Below, in pieces: positions 38,801-58,664 of a stretch of DNA of 64,000 nucleotides. The DNA lies in assembly GCA_028829895.1 (NCBI GenBank), contig CM054181.1, positions 27,223,357 to 27,287,356 of the forward strand. The letters are read 5' to 3'. The notes below the pieces were generated by a model that saw only the letters and a list, made by a program, of their open reading frames with translations, had not been told where the DNA came from and searched no databases. Position 1 is the first letter of the stretch. Every line of letters starts with the position of its first letter. The DNA is from Sinotaia quadrata (lineage: Eukaryota; Mollusca; Gastropoda; Architaenioglossa; Viviparidae). The translations under genes were made by a program, and so were the position numbers.

Positions 38801-41800
38801 CTGATGGGACGTCTGGGATTCCAGTGACGTATATATGTGTATATATGGTCGCACACAAGGTCCTTTGAACTGTGTCTCTGCCCGTGGCCTGCTGTTCTGG
38901 CATTGCTTTGCAGCTCAACAAATTCAGCAACCAAGATATCTCAGATAAAGTTTCAGACAAAGTGCCGATCTGCCAATAAAATACACATGGCTAAGAAATC
39001 ATCCTCAGGTGTTCTCTGACAGAACACTCTTAGTTACATGGTCATCATACATTTACATGTCATAATAAACTATAACAGTATAAAATAAAGTTAATGTCAA
39101 GAGATAAACATGACTATAATAGCAAAGCCACATACTTTTGGCAGTAATATATACAGAGGATGATTTCTTGCTGTGTCGAAAACCGACGATAGGTTAGTAG
39201 TATGATTATACTTTATTAACACTGGGAGCAAAATATGTGTTGTCTCAATGGTCAGCTTGCATTCGGCTAACAATTTATAGGTGTACATTCATTCACATGG
39301 CTGAGCTTTAATTGGTTACTTTAGTGAGTTGTCTGGAACAGTCATGTGTGTTTCCAGCCAGGAGATAAGGGTCAGCCTTTCTAGAAGGTAGGTTTACATG
39401 TAGTCTGTTTTTAGAGGGGTGGGTGTGGGCTACATAAGCCATTATGCGACAGAAAACTCCTTAATTTTTTTTTTCAATTCTTGATAATTACCTGCACAGT
39501 TGATTTTGCAAGGCCTGTAGCTGAAGCTTACCAGAGTTGTAACACTTCAGAACTTTTAATTTAACTTTGAATGACACACTATTTCTCTTCCTATAATCAT
39601 TGTCTTTGTCTGATTTGCTTGCTTTGGTGTCATTTTAAAGGGAATAAACATGCATAAAACAGAGAATGCATACATATATACATACAATTGGGGTACATTA
39701 TGCTGCACAGTTAACACCATTGTGAATCAGGATGAAGCTGTTCATTATCCAGTTGACTTTCACAACATAATGGTTCCTTGACTTCCCACCCTAAAATATT
39801 ACTGAAAGTTGGTGTATTCATAATGCTGCTTCTTAATCTGAACCTGCTAAAATTATGTAATGGAAAAAAGGTTGTGGGTGCAGCAGCTGCATAGGAATCT
39901 TATTGATGTGACCATTTGATGGTATGGTTCAGGAGAATCAATATTTATCCCCACAAATACCCCTTTTTCTGTATAACTCCATTTTCCCTTGAGCATGATG
40001 ATTAATAAATCAGAAGCTGTGGACTACAGGCATGGACCTTCACTCCAGTCTTAAAATAAAATTAGCATACTAACATTTAAGATTTCCATGACACTTAGAT
40101 ATACAAAAAGCTCCCACGTTTTTGGTTTGCTGTATTGTGGTTCTCATTTGGCAGTTGAAAAAACAGTTTTGGGCATAGTTTTCCTTTTAGCAACATATTT
40201 TGAAAACTGACATTTGTGCAAGTGAAGCCATGGGCAAAAGCTAGTTGTAAATAAATGATTTATCTTTATCTCTCTATGTTTGATTATAAGTAAATGTTAT
40301 GTTTTCATTTCTCTGTATATCAGCTGAAATAGGTGGAAGGAATGCAGTTGATTAGCCTTTTTCCTTTGCTGATTATTTACTCTTTCTCTCTAGTGATTCG
40401 GCCTGGAACACAAGCAGCAGAAGGCATTTCTCAGGAGGATATGACCAAAAGACTGAGGGTAAGTCCTAAACAGGTTCTCTCTTGGAATTCTTTGTTTATG
40501 CCTGTGGAAATTGAGTCCTTCAGTTCTGGTTTTAAGTGTTTTTATGTAAAATGCAAAACAACTTCCAAAATTTTGAAAGTGTAAGCATAATACTAAATCA
40601 CCAATTTCTTCATTTGCATCAATAGGTAAAATTAAGTGGAAGTAGGCAACTCAACATTTGCTCAGAAAAGAATTTTTTATTATTATTTTTTTTTAAATTT
40701 TAAATAATCAACAGCTATTTGTTTAAATCTTTTATTAAATCGTTTATTCAGTATTTTCCTTTTTTTCTCACTTTGTTCATTATTAATATTATTACACAAC
40801 AATATATTAAGTATGCATTGCTTTCTGCTTTTTATAAAGATTGAGCAGATGAAACGTGAGCGTTTGAAAAACCAGAATATCTTTGTGTCTTCCACACGGC
40901 TGTGTGTGCACAATCTCCCAACTCAGATAGATGACAAACAGCTTCGTAGGATAATGTTCAAAGCTGCAGGTGAACCAACAGCTACAATCACTGAGGTAAG
41001 AACTATAAGATTGTTTTCTTTGTGGCACAACTTGGTTTCTATTAGTGCATGATAAATTTGGCCAAAGTTTCTTAAGTAATTTAAAAAAAAAAAAAGAATT
41101 AATTCATTACTTAGATGAAATTATTCATTGAGAGATTATTGTAAGTAATTTTTGTAAAAATAATGGCTATAAAAGAGTGATATAGTTTTTCATTATTTTT
41201 CTGAGTATGAAGATTTATTTTAATTTATATTGTGAAATTCCATGTATCTGCAGTTGCATTGTTTGAGGGAGGTGACTTCTGATACAACTGATTGCTCAAA
41301 AAACATTGCTAAATCATTAGACAATGACTTTGTCGATTTCATAGTTTGTAGTGTGTGAATGTTCATGTATATATGCATTTGTTGCAATGTTGAGTGATGT
41401 GAGATTTGAAGCGAGTAAATGCCCAAGGCATTGCCAAGTCAGTTTTACAGGTTTACTTTGTATTATGTGAATGTATATATACATTTGTTGCAGTGTCGAG
41501 TGATGCGAGATTTGAAGCGAGTAAATGCCCAAGGCGTTGCCAAGTCAGTGGGATATGCCTTTGTTAACTTCACTAAGCATGATCATGCCTTGCAGGCTCT
41601 CCGAAATACAAACAACAATCCAGATATTTTTGGTGACAAAAAGGTATGATGTTCATGTTTACATGCAATATTTATACCATTAGTCCATGAATGCAAAAGT
41701 GCAAAGTTTACATGCGGCACTTTATGCCATAAAAATTAATAGCCAACTTGATGTGCTAGCATTAATTTGTTGTTCCATACCAATGCTACTGTTTCATGAC

Positions 41801-44800
41801 TAATTAAGAGTTTGCTTTAATTAAGTCTGAGATTAATTATAAATGCAAATATTTTAAAAGTCCCATTAATTTTAAATAATGTTATTAATTTTTGTTGTTA
41901 ATAAACCATACATTCAGAATACATGTAATGAGTCTCTCACATTTATGTACATCCAACGCTGAGTAATCCTTTTAGCTCAAAGAGGAGAAATTGTAAATCA
42001 TTTGCACCCTAGTACTGAGCTCACTCCTTTCCACAACTTTCAACTTCACTTAAAATATATGTCAGAGTTAGAGACTTTTGTAAATCCTCAAGTATTTTGT
42101 GGTCAACTTCTGGTTCTGTGAATTTGTTACTGAGAGAGTATATTCGCTTTGAGCTATTTTCAGGAACTTAGTAATTTTTAGTATCTGAAAATAACTTAGA
42201 TTCTATGATAGTAAGATGGGATAATCAAAAAGATAAAGGAGGTGATTCGATGGGTTAGAATTGCTGCATCTGTCAACATAAGACTTTATCCTTGTTTGAT
42301 TTCCATCCTTTTACATGTTTTAGCAGCAGATGATATTGTCACTAGACATCTCACCAGCACTCAATGTTGTTTAACTTACTTTTTTTCATGACTAAGATAT
42401 ATAATTCTGGTATAGGGTTGTCAACAGCAGGCTTTTTATGAGTGAAATGAAAAGAGCATATATAAACACTGGAGGATTTTTCAGCTACAAAGCTATAAAA
42501 AGTGAAGGATGCATCACATCGCAGTCAAAGTGTTTATTGGAAAATGTTCAAAACAAGATTGATTTAATGCTTCTTTTAATTTTCACCAGCTTTTTTTGTC
42601 ATCTACACATTGCACAAAGCATTGCAGTACTTCTGTTAAAGCTATGGTTGATAGCTTTAAAAAATCCAACCAATATTAACTCCTTGAGATTTGTTGTAAG
42701 ATTATCAAGGAGCAATAAAAATTGGAAGTTGACCACAAAAATCTATTTTATAATAGTTATGGTAACACACTTGCTATTTGACCTATATGTTCAGGAAATT
42801 CCCACTTAGTTCTTAAGCCAGTTTTGCTTGCAAGTGAGAAAGATGGGGGGAGTTTGGGTTATGTATTTCAGGAAATGAAGAAACATTTATTTTGCAATTA
42901 GAAATTGTGTTTTTCATTGTTTTATTTAGTACTAAATATTATAAAGTAAAATATATTCTCTTTATTTGGGGGTACATAAACAGTCACAATTAGCATACAG
43001 TCTTATTTAAAAATATCAGAAAATGTTTTTAATTATTTTAATAACAAAGCAGTAATGTTAATGCTACTGCTTTTCTCTGCAGAGACCAATTGTGGAATTT
43101 TCTTTGGAAAACCAAAAAGCATTAGATGCAAAGAAGAAAAAAAAGGAAAGATGTATTGTGAGTTCTGGTTTTATTTATTTATTTTTTAATAAGAAAGAAA
43201 AGCTTTAAAATAGTAATTATAATTATTAAATAATAACTTTTTGTTCAGTCCTATTCTTGTGATTCATTTATTTTCAATACATCTAATTTAGTTTCTAAAC
43301 TCAACTTAATTTTGCCTTCATACTGACTCCAGAAGTTGAATCCATTGACTCCTGTCACTTAATGTCTCAATTAAAAAAAAAATATACCAAGAAATCGAGA
43401 AAAGGGGCTAAAAAATATCATTTGCAAAGCAATATCTCACTCTGAAGCATGGAATGCCATTTCCTGAGCATGCATGCCACTCACATATACATTCAGCAGT
43501 TTCATGATGATTCACATAAAGAGTGCAGTTACAACAAGTGTTTGAAGAGTTCCTGACCTGATATAGAAACAAACAACACATTCATTGGAACATGCATTTA
43601 TTTTTCAACTTAGTTTCCTTTCATCCTAATGCACTTATTTCACTGGTGTTCTATTATAGTTTGGTCCTTTGGGTGATATCGATTATTTTTTCCATCTTTT
43701 ATAAAACACTAAGCTCATTAATTTTGATGAGCAACACTTATTGGTTGCATGTGGCAATTCTAAATATGGAGAAGTAAGCACAAAATACTTGACAGATTAT
43801 GATACAATCTTGCATGTGGCAACACTCAAGATGGAGAAGTAAGCACAAAATACTTGACAGATTATGATACAATCTTGCATGCTGCAACACTCAAGATGGA
43901 GAAGTAAACCAAAATACCTGACAGATTATCACACAATGTTGCATGTGGCAATGCTAAAGATGGAGTAAAATGGCACCATTCTTGAGGCAATTCAAGCAAC
44001 ATCTCTGCATCAAATAACTTTTCAAACACCCTCACATATGAGTGTTATAAAAAAGTTGAGATATTGCATGTTGTGAGATACAGTTATAATAAACAGTGAT
44101 AGCATTATACAGTGAACTGCATTGTAACAAGGGGCAACTATATATGTGGGATTAAACAGAGCAGGTTTAAGTGAAAACATAAAAGACAACATATTGTTGT
44201 TCCTGTGTTTTCAAAAACAGTCTTCAGATAAAATCAGTAAATTGACAAAGTAAGTGCCATTAATGATGATAATAGCACTAATTTATATTTTTCAGTGTAA
44301 TTTCAGAAGAATATTTGCTTTATGATTTGTCTGATAAAAGATTCTTCTGATCATTTCTTTCTGGACATAATATTAGACCATTATATTTTTTTTTTATAAA
44401 TCACTTTAATCACCTCAAGCTCCTTGGGTTCATCTCAAAATTCTTATTGACCTATACTTTTTATAATCAGGCTAAACAAGAAATGCGCAAACTTCAAATG
44501 GCTGCCAAATCTGAAGCAACTGGCAAGTCTCAAAACTCTTTTCAACCTCCTCAAAAGAGAGCAAAAATTGACAAAGGCAGCAAAGAAAAATTGCTGAAAG
44601 TTGCTGGCAAAGATAAAGAACAAGACCTTATGGCTAGGGCCCAGTATTCCGGACCAAAGGGATTACCCAAGCATTTTGGACCCAAGATTCGGCAGCGAGA
44701 CCACAAAAAACAGAAACCAAAGTCAAAGAAGATGAAACGATTCCATGGTGTAAATATCATCAGTCAGAATGGTACTCATGTGAAGAAAATCCAGGAGCAG

Positions 44801-46185
44801 AGACAGCCGAAGTCCACAAAGAAAATGGTAACATTTTTCAATGCATAAATATTTTTTCATGAGTGCCAAATAACATTTTGTTTTCCCCTTCATGCTGTGT
44901 TACATGAGAAAATGGTGAAAGGACTATTTTTCATGAGTGAATGTTTTGTTTTTTGAACAGTGCCAGAGACTATTTTCTGCCCCAAATGTCTTTGTTATTG
45001 GTTGAAAGACGATTTCTTTCTGATTTTTTGGCTTACTTTCTCAAATAAAAAAAATTAAACACTTATAAAAAAACTTTTAAATATAATTGAATTAAAATAT
45101 ATTTAAAGTAAGCAAATGTATTAATTTAATTTGTAAGGGGTAATTTTCACTAATAGAAAGAGAAAGAAAGAGAAACATTGTCTGATTTAAATAGACAAGA
45201 CTCTTATTCCCTTTACTAGTGAATATAGAAAAAGTGACCATTATCTAAGCCTGGGGTGTCCAAAGTCCGGCCCAAGGGCTAATTGCGGCCCATGTTCAAA
45301 TTTCCACCGGCCCGTAGAGGCCTCGTAAAATCAAACGTGAAAATTTACTTTTTCCAATAAATTCATGCTGAATGTTCAGCCCCAAAACCTTTTCATCTCA
45401 CAAAAACTTGGCCCTCTTCAGTCCCAACCTCAACAAATCTGGCCCTCTTTGCAAAAGGTTTGGACCAGCCCTGATCTAAGTTGAATGGACAGGTTGTCTT
45501 TTTCTCTTGACATAAATATAAAATATCAAGATATGTACATTTGTTATCACATGAGTTGAATGTTCAGGTCTGTCTGATATAACTATCGAGAAATGCACAA
45601 TTTTTAATCACTTGAGTTGAATGGACAGACTTGTCTTATTCCTTTCACTAGTCAGTATCAAGAAATGCACACTATCACTTGAATTTAATGGACAGGACTT
45701 TAGTAAATAAGCAAGAGTATACACTCATTGTGACTGAGTTTAATGGACAGGACTGTCTGATTCCCTTCACTAGTAAATATACAAGAATATACACTCATTG
45801 TGACTGAGTTTAATGGACAGGTTTGTCTTATTCCCTTCACTAGTGAATATAAAAACTGTACCACTGTGACCTGAGGCATATTACATGCATGGTAATGGTT
45901 AATGCTAAAAAGATGAGAAATTATTTTGTATGTTTCTGTAGTTCAAAAACCTTTGGAGTTTAATGCCTTTAGTGCAGAGCATGTTGATGTTAATGTATTT
46001 TTTAAAAAAAGTATGATACAATTTTCATTGGTATCTCAGAAAAAGAATAAAATTGTGTGTATTTTTTCTTTCATTTGTAGCAAACAAAGAAGAGGAAAGC
46101 AGATGTAGACTCTTTTGACAATCTTGTGAACAAATACAAACAGAAATTTTCACAGGGAATCCGGACTAAATGGTTTGACAGCTGA
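23767..46185 (+). CDS. RBM28: RNA-binding protein 28 (four RRMs), complete, 19 exons
   Basis: RBM28 (Nop4p family) is a nucleolar RNA-binding protein tied to spliceosomal snRNPs and ribosome biogenesis. Nineteen exons join with consistent phase into 2274 nt, 757 residues, close to the roughly 760 of vertebrate RBM28. RRM1 spans about 8-85 ([10 protein letters not shown]). RRM2 spans about 146-222 ([16 protein letters not shown]). An acidic/Lys-rich linker covers 237-330. RRM3 spans about 343-430 (TLFIRNVPFE). RRM4 spans about 494-587 (LCVHNLP, GYAFVNF). The Lys-rich C-terminus has GPKIRQRD and ends KWFDS, as in the family. Linker phrases [18 protein letters not shown] and [10 protein letters not shown] are family signatures. 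The ATG has A at -3 and G at +4. It is divergent to the microprotein gene and convergent with SIAE. No canonical AATAAA was seen shortly after the stop. Confidence 0.95.
24150..24320 (+). repeat. Degenerate tandem repeat in RBM28 intron 1
   Basis: About three to four units of roughly 55 bp containing cagtaacaaagagcaaaaca. The minus-strand Cys-rich open frame over it is a repeat artefact. Confidence 0.7.
24862..24907 (+). CDS. RBM28: RBM28 exon 2
   Basis: 46 nt after ttttttccag; encodes [19 protein letters not shown]1 of RRM1. Two bases carry over. Confidence 0.9.
26050..26213 (+). CDS. RBM28: RBM28 exon 3
   Basis: After gtctttgtag; encodes the end of RRM1 ([22 protein letters not shown]) and a Glu/Lys-rich linker; donor gtaact. 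Confidence 0.95.
27130..27510 (+). repeat. Degenerate tandem repeat in RBM28 intron 3
   Basis: Four to five diverged units of about 95 bp sharing ttgcctgataactgcacatg and ttttggggaa, ctcttgcaagctttt. Confidence 0.8.
28293..28417 (+). CDS. RBM28: RBM28 exon 4
   Basis: The acceptor is gatttag, chosen over aaaag nine bases earlier because only it restores the frame. Ends in [15 protein letters not shown]2 of RRM2; donor gtatgc. Confidence 0.9.
28803..28878 (+). CDS. RBM28: RBM28 exon 5
   Basis: Starts in phase 0 after tctgttcag; encodes [20 protein letters not shown] of RRM2; one base carries over. Confidence 0.95.
29272..29972. mobile_element. Tigger/pogo-like transposon remnant in RBM28 intron 5
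   Basis: The left end (acaatagaatttggtaaatg; gttaattggctcagccac) and the right end read in reverse (acagtagatcctggtttaat; ggttggcccaattaa) are mutually similar inverted termini about 700 bp apart. The style is that of Tigger ends. An open frame at 29622-29807 may be a decayed transposase C-terminus, but no catalytic motif remains. The right end lies less than 20 bases from RBM28 exon 6. Confidence 0.5.
29990..30082 (+). CDS. RBM28: RBM28 exon 6
   Basis: After attttctag; encodes [23 protein letters not shown]1 of RRM2. Phase 1 in and out. Confidence 0.95.
30270..30393 (+). repeat. (GGAT)n microsatellite, interrupted
   Basis: Two GGAT blocks (30271-30310 and 30346-30393) separated by a ggattggga stretch, in RBM28 intron 6. 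Confidence 0.9.
31107..31181 (+). CDS. RBM28: RBM28 exon 7
   Basis: After aatttcag; encodes [18 protein letters not shown], end of RRM2 with the family phrase [10 protein letters not shown]. Confidence 0.95.
31415..31478. mobile_element. 64 bp TTAA-bounded mini-MITE (piggyBac-like)
   Basis: Begins ttaaccccttcactgc and ends ggcactgaatgagttaa, imperfect inverted repeats with TTAA at each edge. This matches piggyBac-type TTAA targets. In RBM28 intron 7; no coding capacity. Confidence 0.5.
32156..32335 (+). CDS. RBM28: RBM28 exon 8
   Basis: After ttattcatag; acidic linker ([19 protein letters not shown]) with a Lys-rich patch (KRKAEDGK). Phase 1 in and out. Confidence 0.9.
32468..32569 (+). CDS. 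RBM28: RBM28 exon 9
   Basis: After gtttcag; [18 protein letters not shown] then a KKKKKKR patch, a probable nuclear/nucleolar signal; donor gtgaga. Confidence 0.9.
33296..33350 (+). CDS. RBM28: RBM28 exon 10
   Basis: 55 nt after ctattacag; [19 protein letters not shown] starts RRM3. Two bases carry over to complete Arg. Confidence 0.95.
33790..34095 (+). repeat. Degenerate tandem repeat in RBM28 intron 10
   Basis: About ten copies of a roughly 28-31 bp unit, aataggaacattaacacaca plus ccacatcaaa. Confidence 0.85.
34552..34912 (+). repeat. Dispersed repeat, copy 1
   Basis: Matches the reverse complement of 62935-63280 over its length, for example ggtggaaaacttcttaccaa here against aagaagttttccacc there, and aaatttaacaataaatttaa against its diverged counterpart. 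The family is not recognised; no target duplication or termini identified. Confidence 0.75.
35831..35995 (+). repeat. Triplicated acceptor-region repeat before RBM28 exon 11
   Basis: Three units of about 70-76 bp each begin atc(a/g)aaggaatgtc, at about 35835, 35902 and 35978. The last is the true exon 11 acceptor and first exon bases. Confidence 0.85.
35985..36094 (+). CDS. RBM28: RBM28 exon 11
   Basis: After tttacatcgaag, a pyrimidine-poor acceptor preceded by an AT run. Encodes [20 protein letters not shown] of RRM3; donor gtaaga. Confidence 0.95.
37624..37697 (+). CDS. RBM28: RBM28 exon 12
   Basis: After tgtttatag; [23 protein letters not shown]1 and helix 2 of RRM3. The 1.5 kb intron before it holds no recognised element. 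Confidence 0.95.
37888..38026 (+). CDS. RBM28: RBM28 exon 13
   Basis: After tttgtttgtag; [19 protein letters not shown] ends RRM3, then RNLFLAREG; donor gtaagt leaves one base. Confidence 0.95.
38210..38720 (+). repeat. Degenerate tandem repeat in RBM28 intron 13
   Basis: About eight diverged units of 50-70 bp with tagtctctttcattcatca and ttaatgattgcaaataaa words. Confidence 0.7.
38990..39175. repeat. Inverted repeat in RBM28 intron 13
   Basis: aagaaatcatcctc near 38994 and its exact complement gaggatgatttctt near 39157 can form a stem around about 150 bases. The left arm is followed by a small hairpin, gtgttct-ctgac-agaacac. The origin is unknown. Confidence 0.5.
40394..40458 (+). CDS. RBM28: RBM28 exon 14
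   Basis: After tttctctctag; [20 protein letters not shown], the conserved segment between RRM3 and RRM4; donor gtaagt. Confidence 0.95.
40840..40995 (+). CDS. RBM28: RBM28 exon 15
   Basis: After tttataaag; [18 protein letters not shown] starts RRM4, then DDKQLRRIM; phase 0 at both ends. Confidence 0.95.
41351..41443 (+). pseudogene. Broken partial copy of RBM28 exon 16
   Basis: A tandem half-copy lies 106 bp upstream of exon 16. It covers the end of the intron and the first 55 or so exon bases (41388-41443). The acceptor cag is caa and the second codon is TGA, so it cannot be spliced in usefully. Other differences from the real exon are tgcgag to tgtgag and ggcgtt to ggcatt. Confidence 0.9.
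41494..41643 (+). CDS. RBM28: RBM28 exon 16
   Basis: After catttgttgcag; [20 protein letters not shown] then [20 protein letters not shown]1 of RRM4; phase 0 at both ends. Confidence 0.95.
43083..43157 (+). CDS. RBM28: RBM28 exon 17
   Basis: After ttttctctgcag; [14 protein letters not shown] ends RRM4, followed by a KKKKKER patch; donor gtgagt. Confidence 0.95.
43747..43975 (+). repeat. 65 bp tandem repeat, about 3.5 copies, RBM28 intron 17
   Basis: Units start gcatgtggcaa at 43747, 43812, 43877 and 43941 and share caaaatacttgacagattat. Confidence 0.9.
44471..44827 (+). CDS. RBM28: RBM28 exon 18
   Basis: After ttataatcag; a 119-codon, Lys/Gln-rich C-terminal region including [17 protein letters not shown]; donor gtaaca. 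The most basic part of the protein. Confidence 0.95.
45170..45860 (+). repeat. Degenerate tandem repeat in RBM28 intron 18
   Basis: About seven irregular units (55-75 bp) with gagttgaatggacagg, cttattcccttcactagt words. One unit is split by the hAT-type MITE at 45250-45473. Confidence 0.8.
45250..45473. mobile_element. hAT-type MITE with target-site duplication
   Basis: 224 bp, markedly GC-richer than its surroundings. Ends are cctggggtgtccaaagtcc and ggtttggaccagccctg, imperfect inverted repeats. It is flanked by the direct repeat atctaag (45243-45249 and 45474-45480), fitting the roughly 8 bp hAT duplication. The ggcccaagggctaattgcgg style interior is typical of such elements. Confidence 0.8.
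46081..46185 (+). CDS. RBM28: RBM28 exon 19 (last)
   Basis: After tttcatttgtag; [20 protein letters not shown] and a C-terminus of IRTKWFDS then TGA at 46183-46185, matching the family's conserved end. Confidence 0.95.
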   Translation, partial: QTKKRKADVDSFDNLVNKYKQKFSQGIRTKWFDS

Positions 46186-46359
46186 ATGTAGAAATTCTAA
46201 AATTAATTTTATGCATTAATTATATGATCATTGTATCGAGAAGAGTTTGGAAAAATAATAACATTTGTCTGAATACTGGTTTGTGTTGATTTTATTTTCA
46301 AATTCTTAGCATGTCTGCTGATCATTTTGGTAGTGGTTGATTTTTTCTTTGATGTATGG

Positions 46360-46985
46360 CAAGAGAGAAATATGGAGAACTGGGGTTAGAGAGAAATAAG
46401 GAGAATCATGATTAAAATAAAATAGGGAGAGAAAAAGGGAGAACCAATGTTAGGGAGAGATTGGAAGAACAATGGCACTATGGAAAGAAGGAGAAATTAT
46501 ATCTAGTGGAAAATAAGGAGAAATATGACTAGAGAAAGATAGGGAGAAGTGGGGCTTAAATAAAGTAGGGAGAACTATGGTTAGAGAGGGAGAAATATGA
46601 CTAGAGAAAGATAGGGAGAAGTGGAGCCTTAAATAAAGGAGGGAAAACTGTGGTTAGAGAGGAACAGGTAGCTTTATGGTTAGAGGGAAATAAGAAGAAT
46701 TATGCTGAAAGAAATAGGAAGAACAATGGCTGGAGAGACAAATGGAAATTATGGTTAGAGTCTAGATAATTGTGGCTAGAGACAAATAGAAAGATTTATA
46801 AGACAAAGAGCAAAAGAGGCAAATAGAGAAAATATTTTTGAGGCAAATTGTGGGAATTATGACTAGAAGGGAAATAGGGAAAATATGGCTAGAAGGAAAT
46901 TGGAAAAATGTGACCAGAGACAAATTGAGAGAATTATGGCTGAGGGGAAGTGAGAAAAAATTATGGTTAGAGAGAAACAGGAATG
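46360..46985 (+). repeat. Purine-rich degenerate tandem repeat field
   Basis: Many diverged 30-40 bp units built on gagagaaatagggagaa and ctatggttaga. Strong strand asymmetry (A/G-rich on plus). Confidence 0.8.
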
Positions 46986-47369
46986 GTTCAGAAGATAGTA
47001 CTAGTCTCTAGTTCTCCACTGAGTTTGAACCCTTGGGGCAAGAAGTTTATGAGTAACAAAAGCTATGGGTGACCCAAATCTGACCATCCTTATTCTTTCT
47101 GACTGTTGCTATGAAGTGGTTTTATTTTATCATTGATAATTAAATATTTTTTAAACTTTAATTGATAAAATATGAGTTTCCTGTTTCACAGCTAACATTT
47201 TATCATTATAACATACAGTTTTAGAAAATCACATATAGTTGTGCTTTTACTTTCTTTGCAAAACTGCTTGAATTTAACATTTTTAATCTGTTTTCTTCCA
47301 GTATTGATTGAAATAGGCTTGATCACGTGCATTGAATTGTAAATTATATTTCAAATCCTTCTTTGCTCT

Positions 47370-47374
<5 letters not shown>

Positions 47375-47409
<35 letters not shown>
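47375..47409 (+). repeat. (TG)n microsatellite
   Basis: About 17 uninterrupted GT units. Confidence 0.95.
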
Positions 47410-47855
47410 TCAGCTTAAATTATTATTTAAATAAATAATTGAGTTTTAATCTTCTTCTAGTTTCACGTACATTTTGCTCTTCTTACTAAAAGAAAGAGGA
47501 TTTATGTATCTATAATGGGAGTTATATAAATTAACAAATTACAGAGAAATTTAAATCCTGAAATGTAAGAATTCATAGCTGTGAACAATATGAAGCTGCC
47601 TAAGTAATTTATGTAAGATGGATATTTATTTAAACCTGTAATGGGGTTTGAAACATGACAGAATTTTCTTTTCATATCATCTTAAGGTTTGTTTGATGCA
47701 GGAAAATGAAAAAATAATTAAGATTTTTATGATTACTTAGTTTTTAATTGATCAGAACTTTCTACAGGAGGTTGTTAAGAATAATGAATATCTTATACAA
47801 TACTTCATCGTAACTAATATGAATGATGAACATCGTATGCATATATATACTTGAA

Positions 47856-48146
47856 TCTGATTCACCAAAAAAAATAATGAACAGCATTGACAATAGATGT
47901 ACCTGATTCGCCAAAAAAAATAATGAACAGCATTGACAATAGATGTACCTGATTCGCCAAAAAAAATAATGAACAGCATTGACAATAGATGTACCTGATT
48001 CACAAAAAAAAAATAATGAACAGCATTGACAATAGATGTACCTGATTCACCAAAAAAAAATAATGAACAGCATTGACAATAGATGTACCTGATTCACAAA
48101 AAAAAAAAAATAATGAACAGCATTGACAATAGATGTACCTGATTCA
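47856..48146 (+). repeat. 46 bp minisatellite, about 6 copies
   Basis: Units of tgaacagcattgacaataga plus tgtacctgattcrcc and a variable A-run. Length variation between copies is mostly in the A-run. Confidence 0.95.
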
Positions 48147-48359
48147 CCAAGAGGGATGACAAAATCATCGTATGCAATAGATGACGTTCCGAGCGGAATG
48201 ATGAATACTGGTATAATGTATAATCCTTTGAATACTTCTAGTTATGATAAGGACTCATGACAAACCTGAACGTTTAAAAACTTATAAAGAAGAATGATGA
48301 ATATTTTATTAAATACACATGTCTATAAAGACATACCTGAATGAAGAAAAGCATTTCAG

Positions 48360-48365
48360 TTTATT
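48360..48365 (-). promoter_or_regulatory. Candidate poly(A) signal for SIAE
   Basis: AATAAA on the minus strand, about 230 bases after the SIAE stop. Another lies at 48305-48310; which one is used cannot be decided. Confidence 0.4.
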
Positions 48366-48595
48366 TCACGTCGCATTAGTATTTAAAACATGTTATAAAT
48401 AAATTACACAACATTTGATAATAAATTGTAGCATTATTTGCCAGTACTATGATGCTATTAAGTACAACGTTTTAAATGCCCACCTGCCCTTCAGCAACAT
48501 GGCTTTTAAGTTAGAAATGTTAAGCACTAAATTATAACAATTTAAACACAAACACTTTAGATATTTTTTTTCTTCTAGTTGTATCATTGAAAGTC

Positions 48596-58347
<9,752 letters not shown>

Positions 58348-58598
58348 GACAGTTCAACTGCTGCAGCACTTGTGTCTTTCGCTGACAATTTTTCTCCCTA
58401 TAACCCAAAGGTTTGTGAGAATCAACCAGATGCTAATAAAAAGCCTTCAAATATCCCAAAGTTTTTGTTGAAAAAATCTTCATCTTATCGGACCAGGGTT
58501 ATCAATAGTCTGTTTTTGCCCACCTGTATTATTAGGTCACCTTTGGGGAGCGATTATGACAAAACAGCCAGAACTCATACATTTACTATATCTGAAGT

Positions 58599-58601
<3 letters not shown>

Positions 58602-58663
<62 letters not shown>
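58602..58663 (+). repeat. (TG)n microsatellite
   Basis: About 30 TG units. The poly-CV and poly-HT frames across it are artefacts. Confidence 0.97.

Positions 58664-58664
<1 letters not shown>

Larger units (their letters stand above)
46186..48595. other. Intergenic between convergent RBM28 and SIAE
   Basis: Holds an old purine-rich repeat field, a TG microsatellite and a 46 bp minisatellite (listed separately), plus the probable 3' UTRs of both genes. No other exon seen. Confidence 0.6.

Noticed and set aside
42438..42809. 123-codon open frame in RBM28 intron 16
   Set aside because: No recognisable domain, no splice support; AT-rich hydrophobic composition typical of random frames. A 16-base inverted match (ttttgtggtcaacttc) nearby hints at a decayed element but is too little to call.
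44118..44200. Another pogo-like terminus (acagtgaactgcattgtaac)
   Set aside because: Only one end visible; no inverted partner found.
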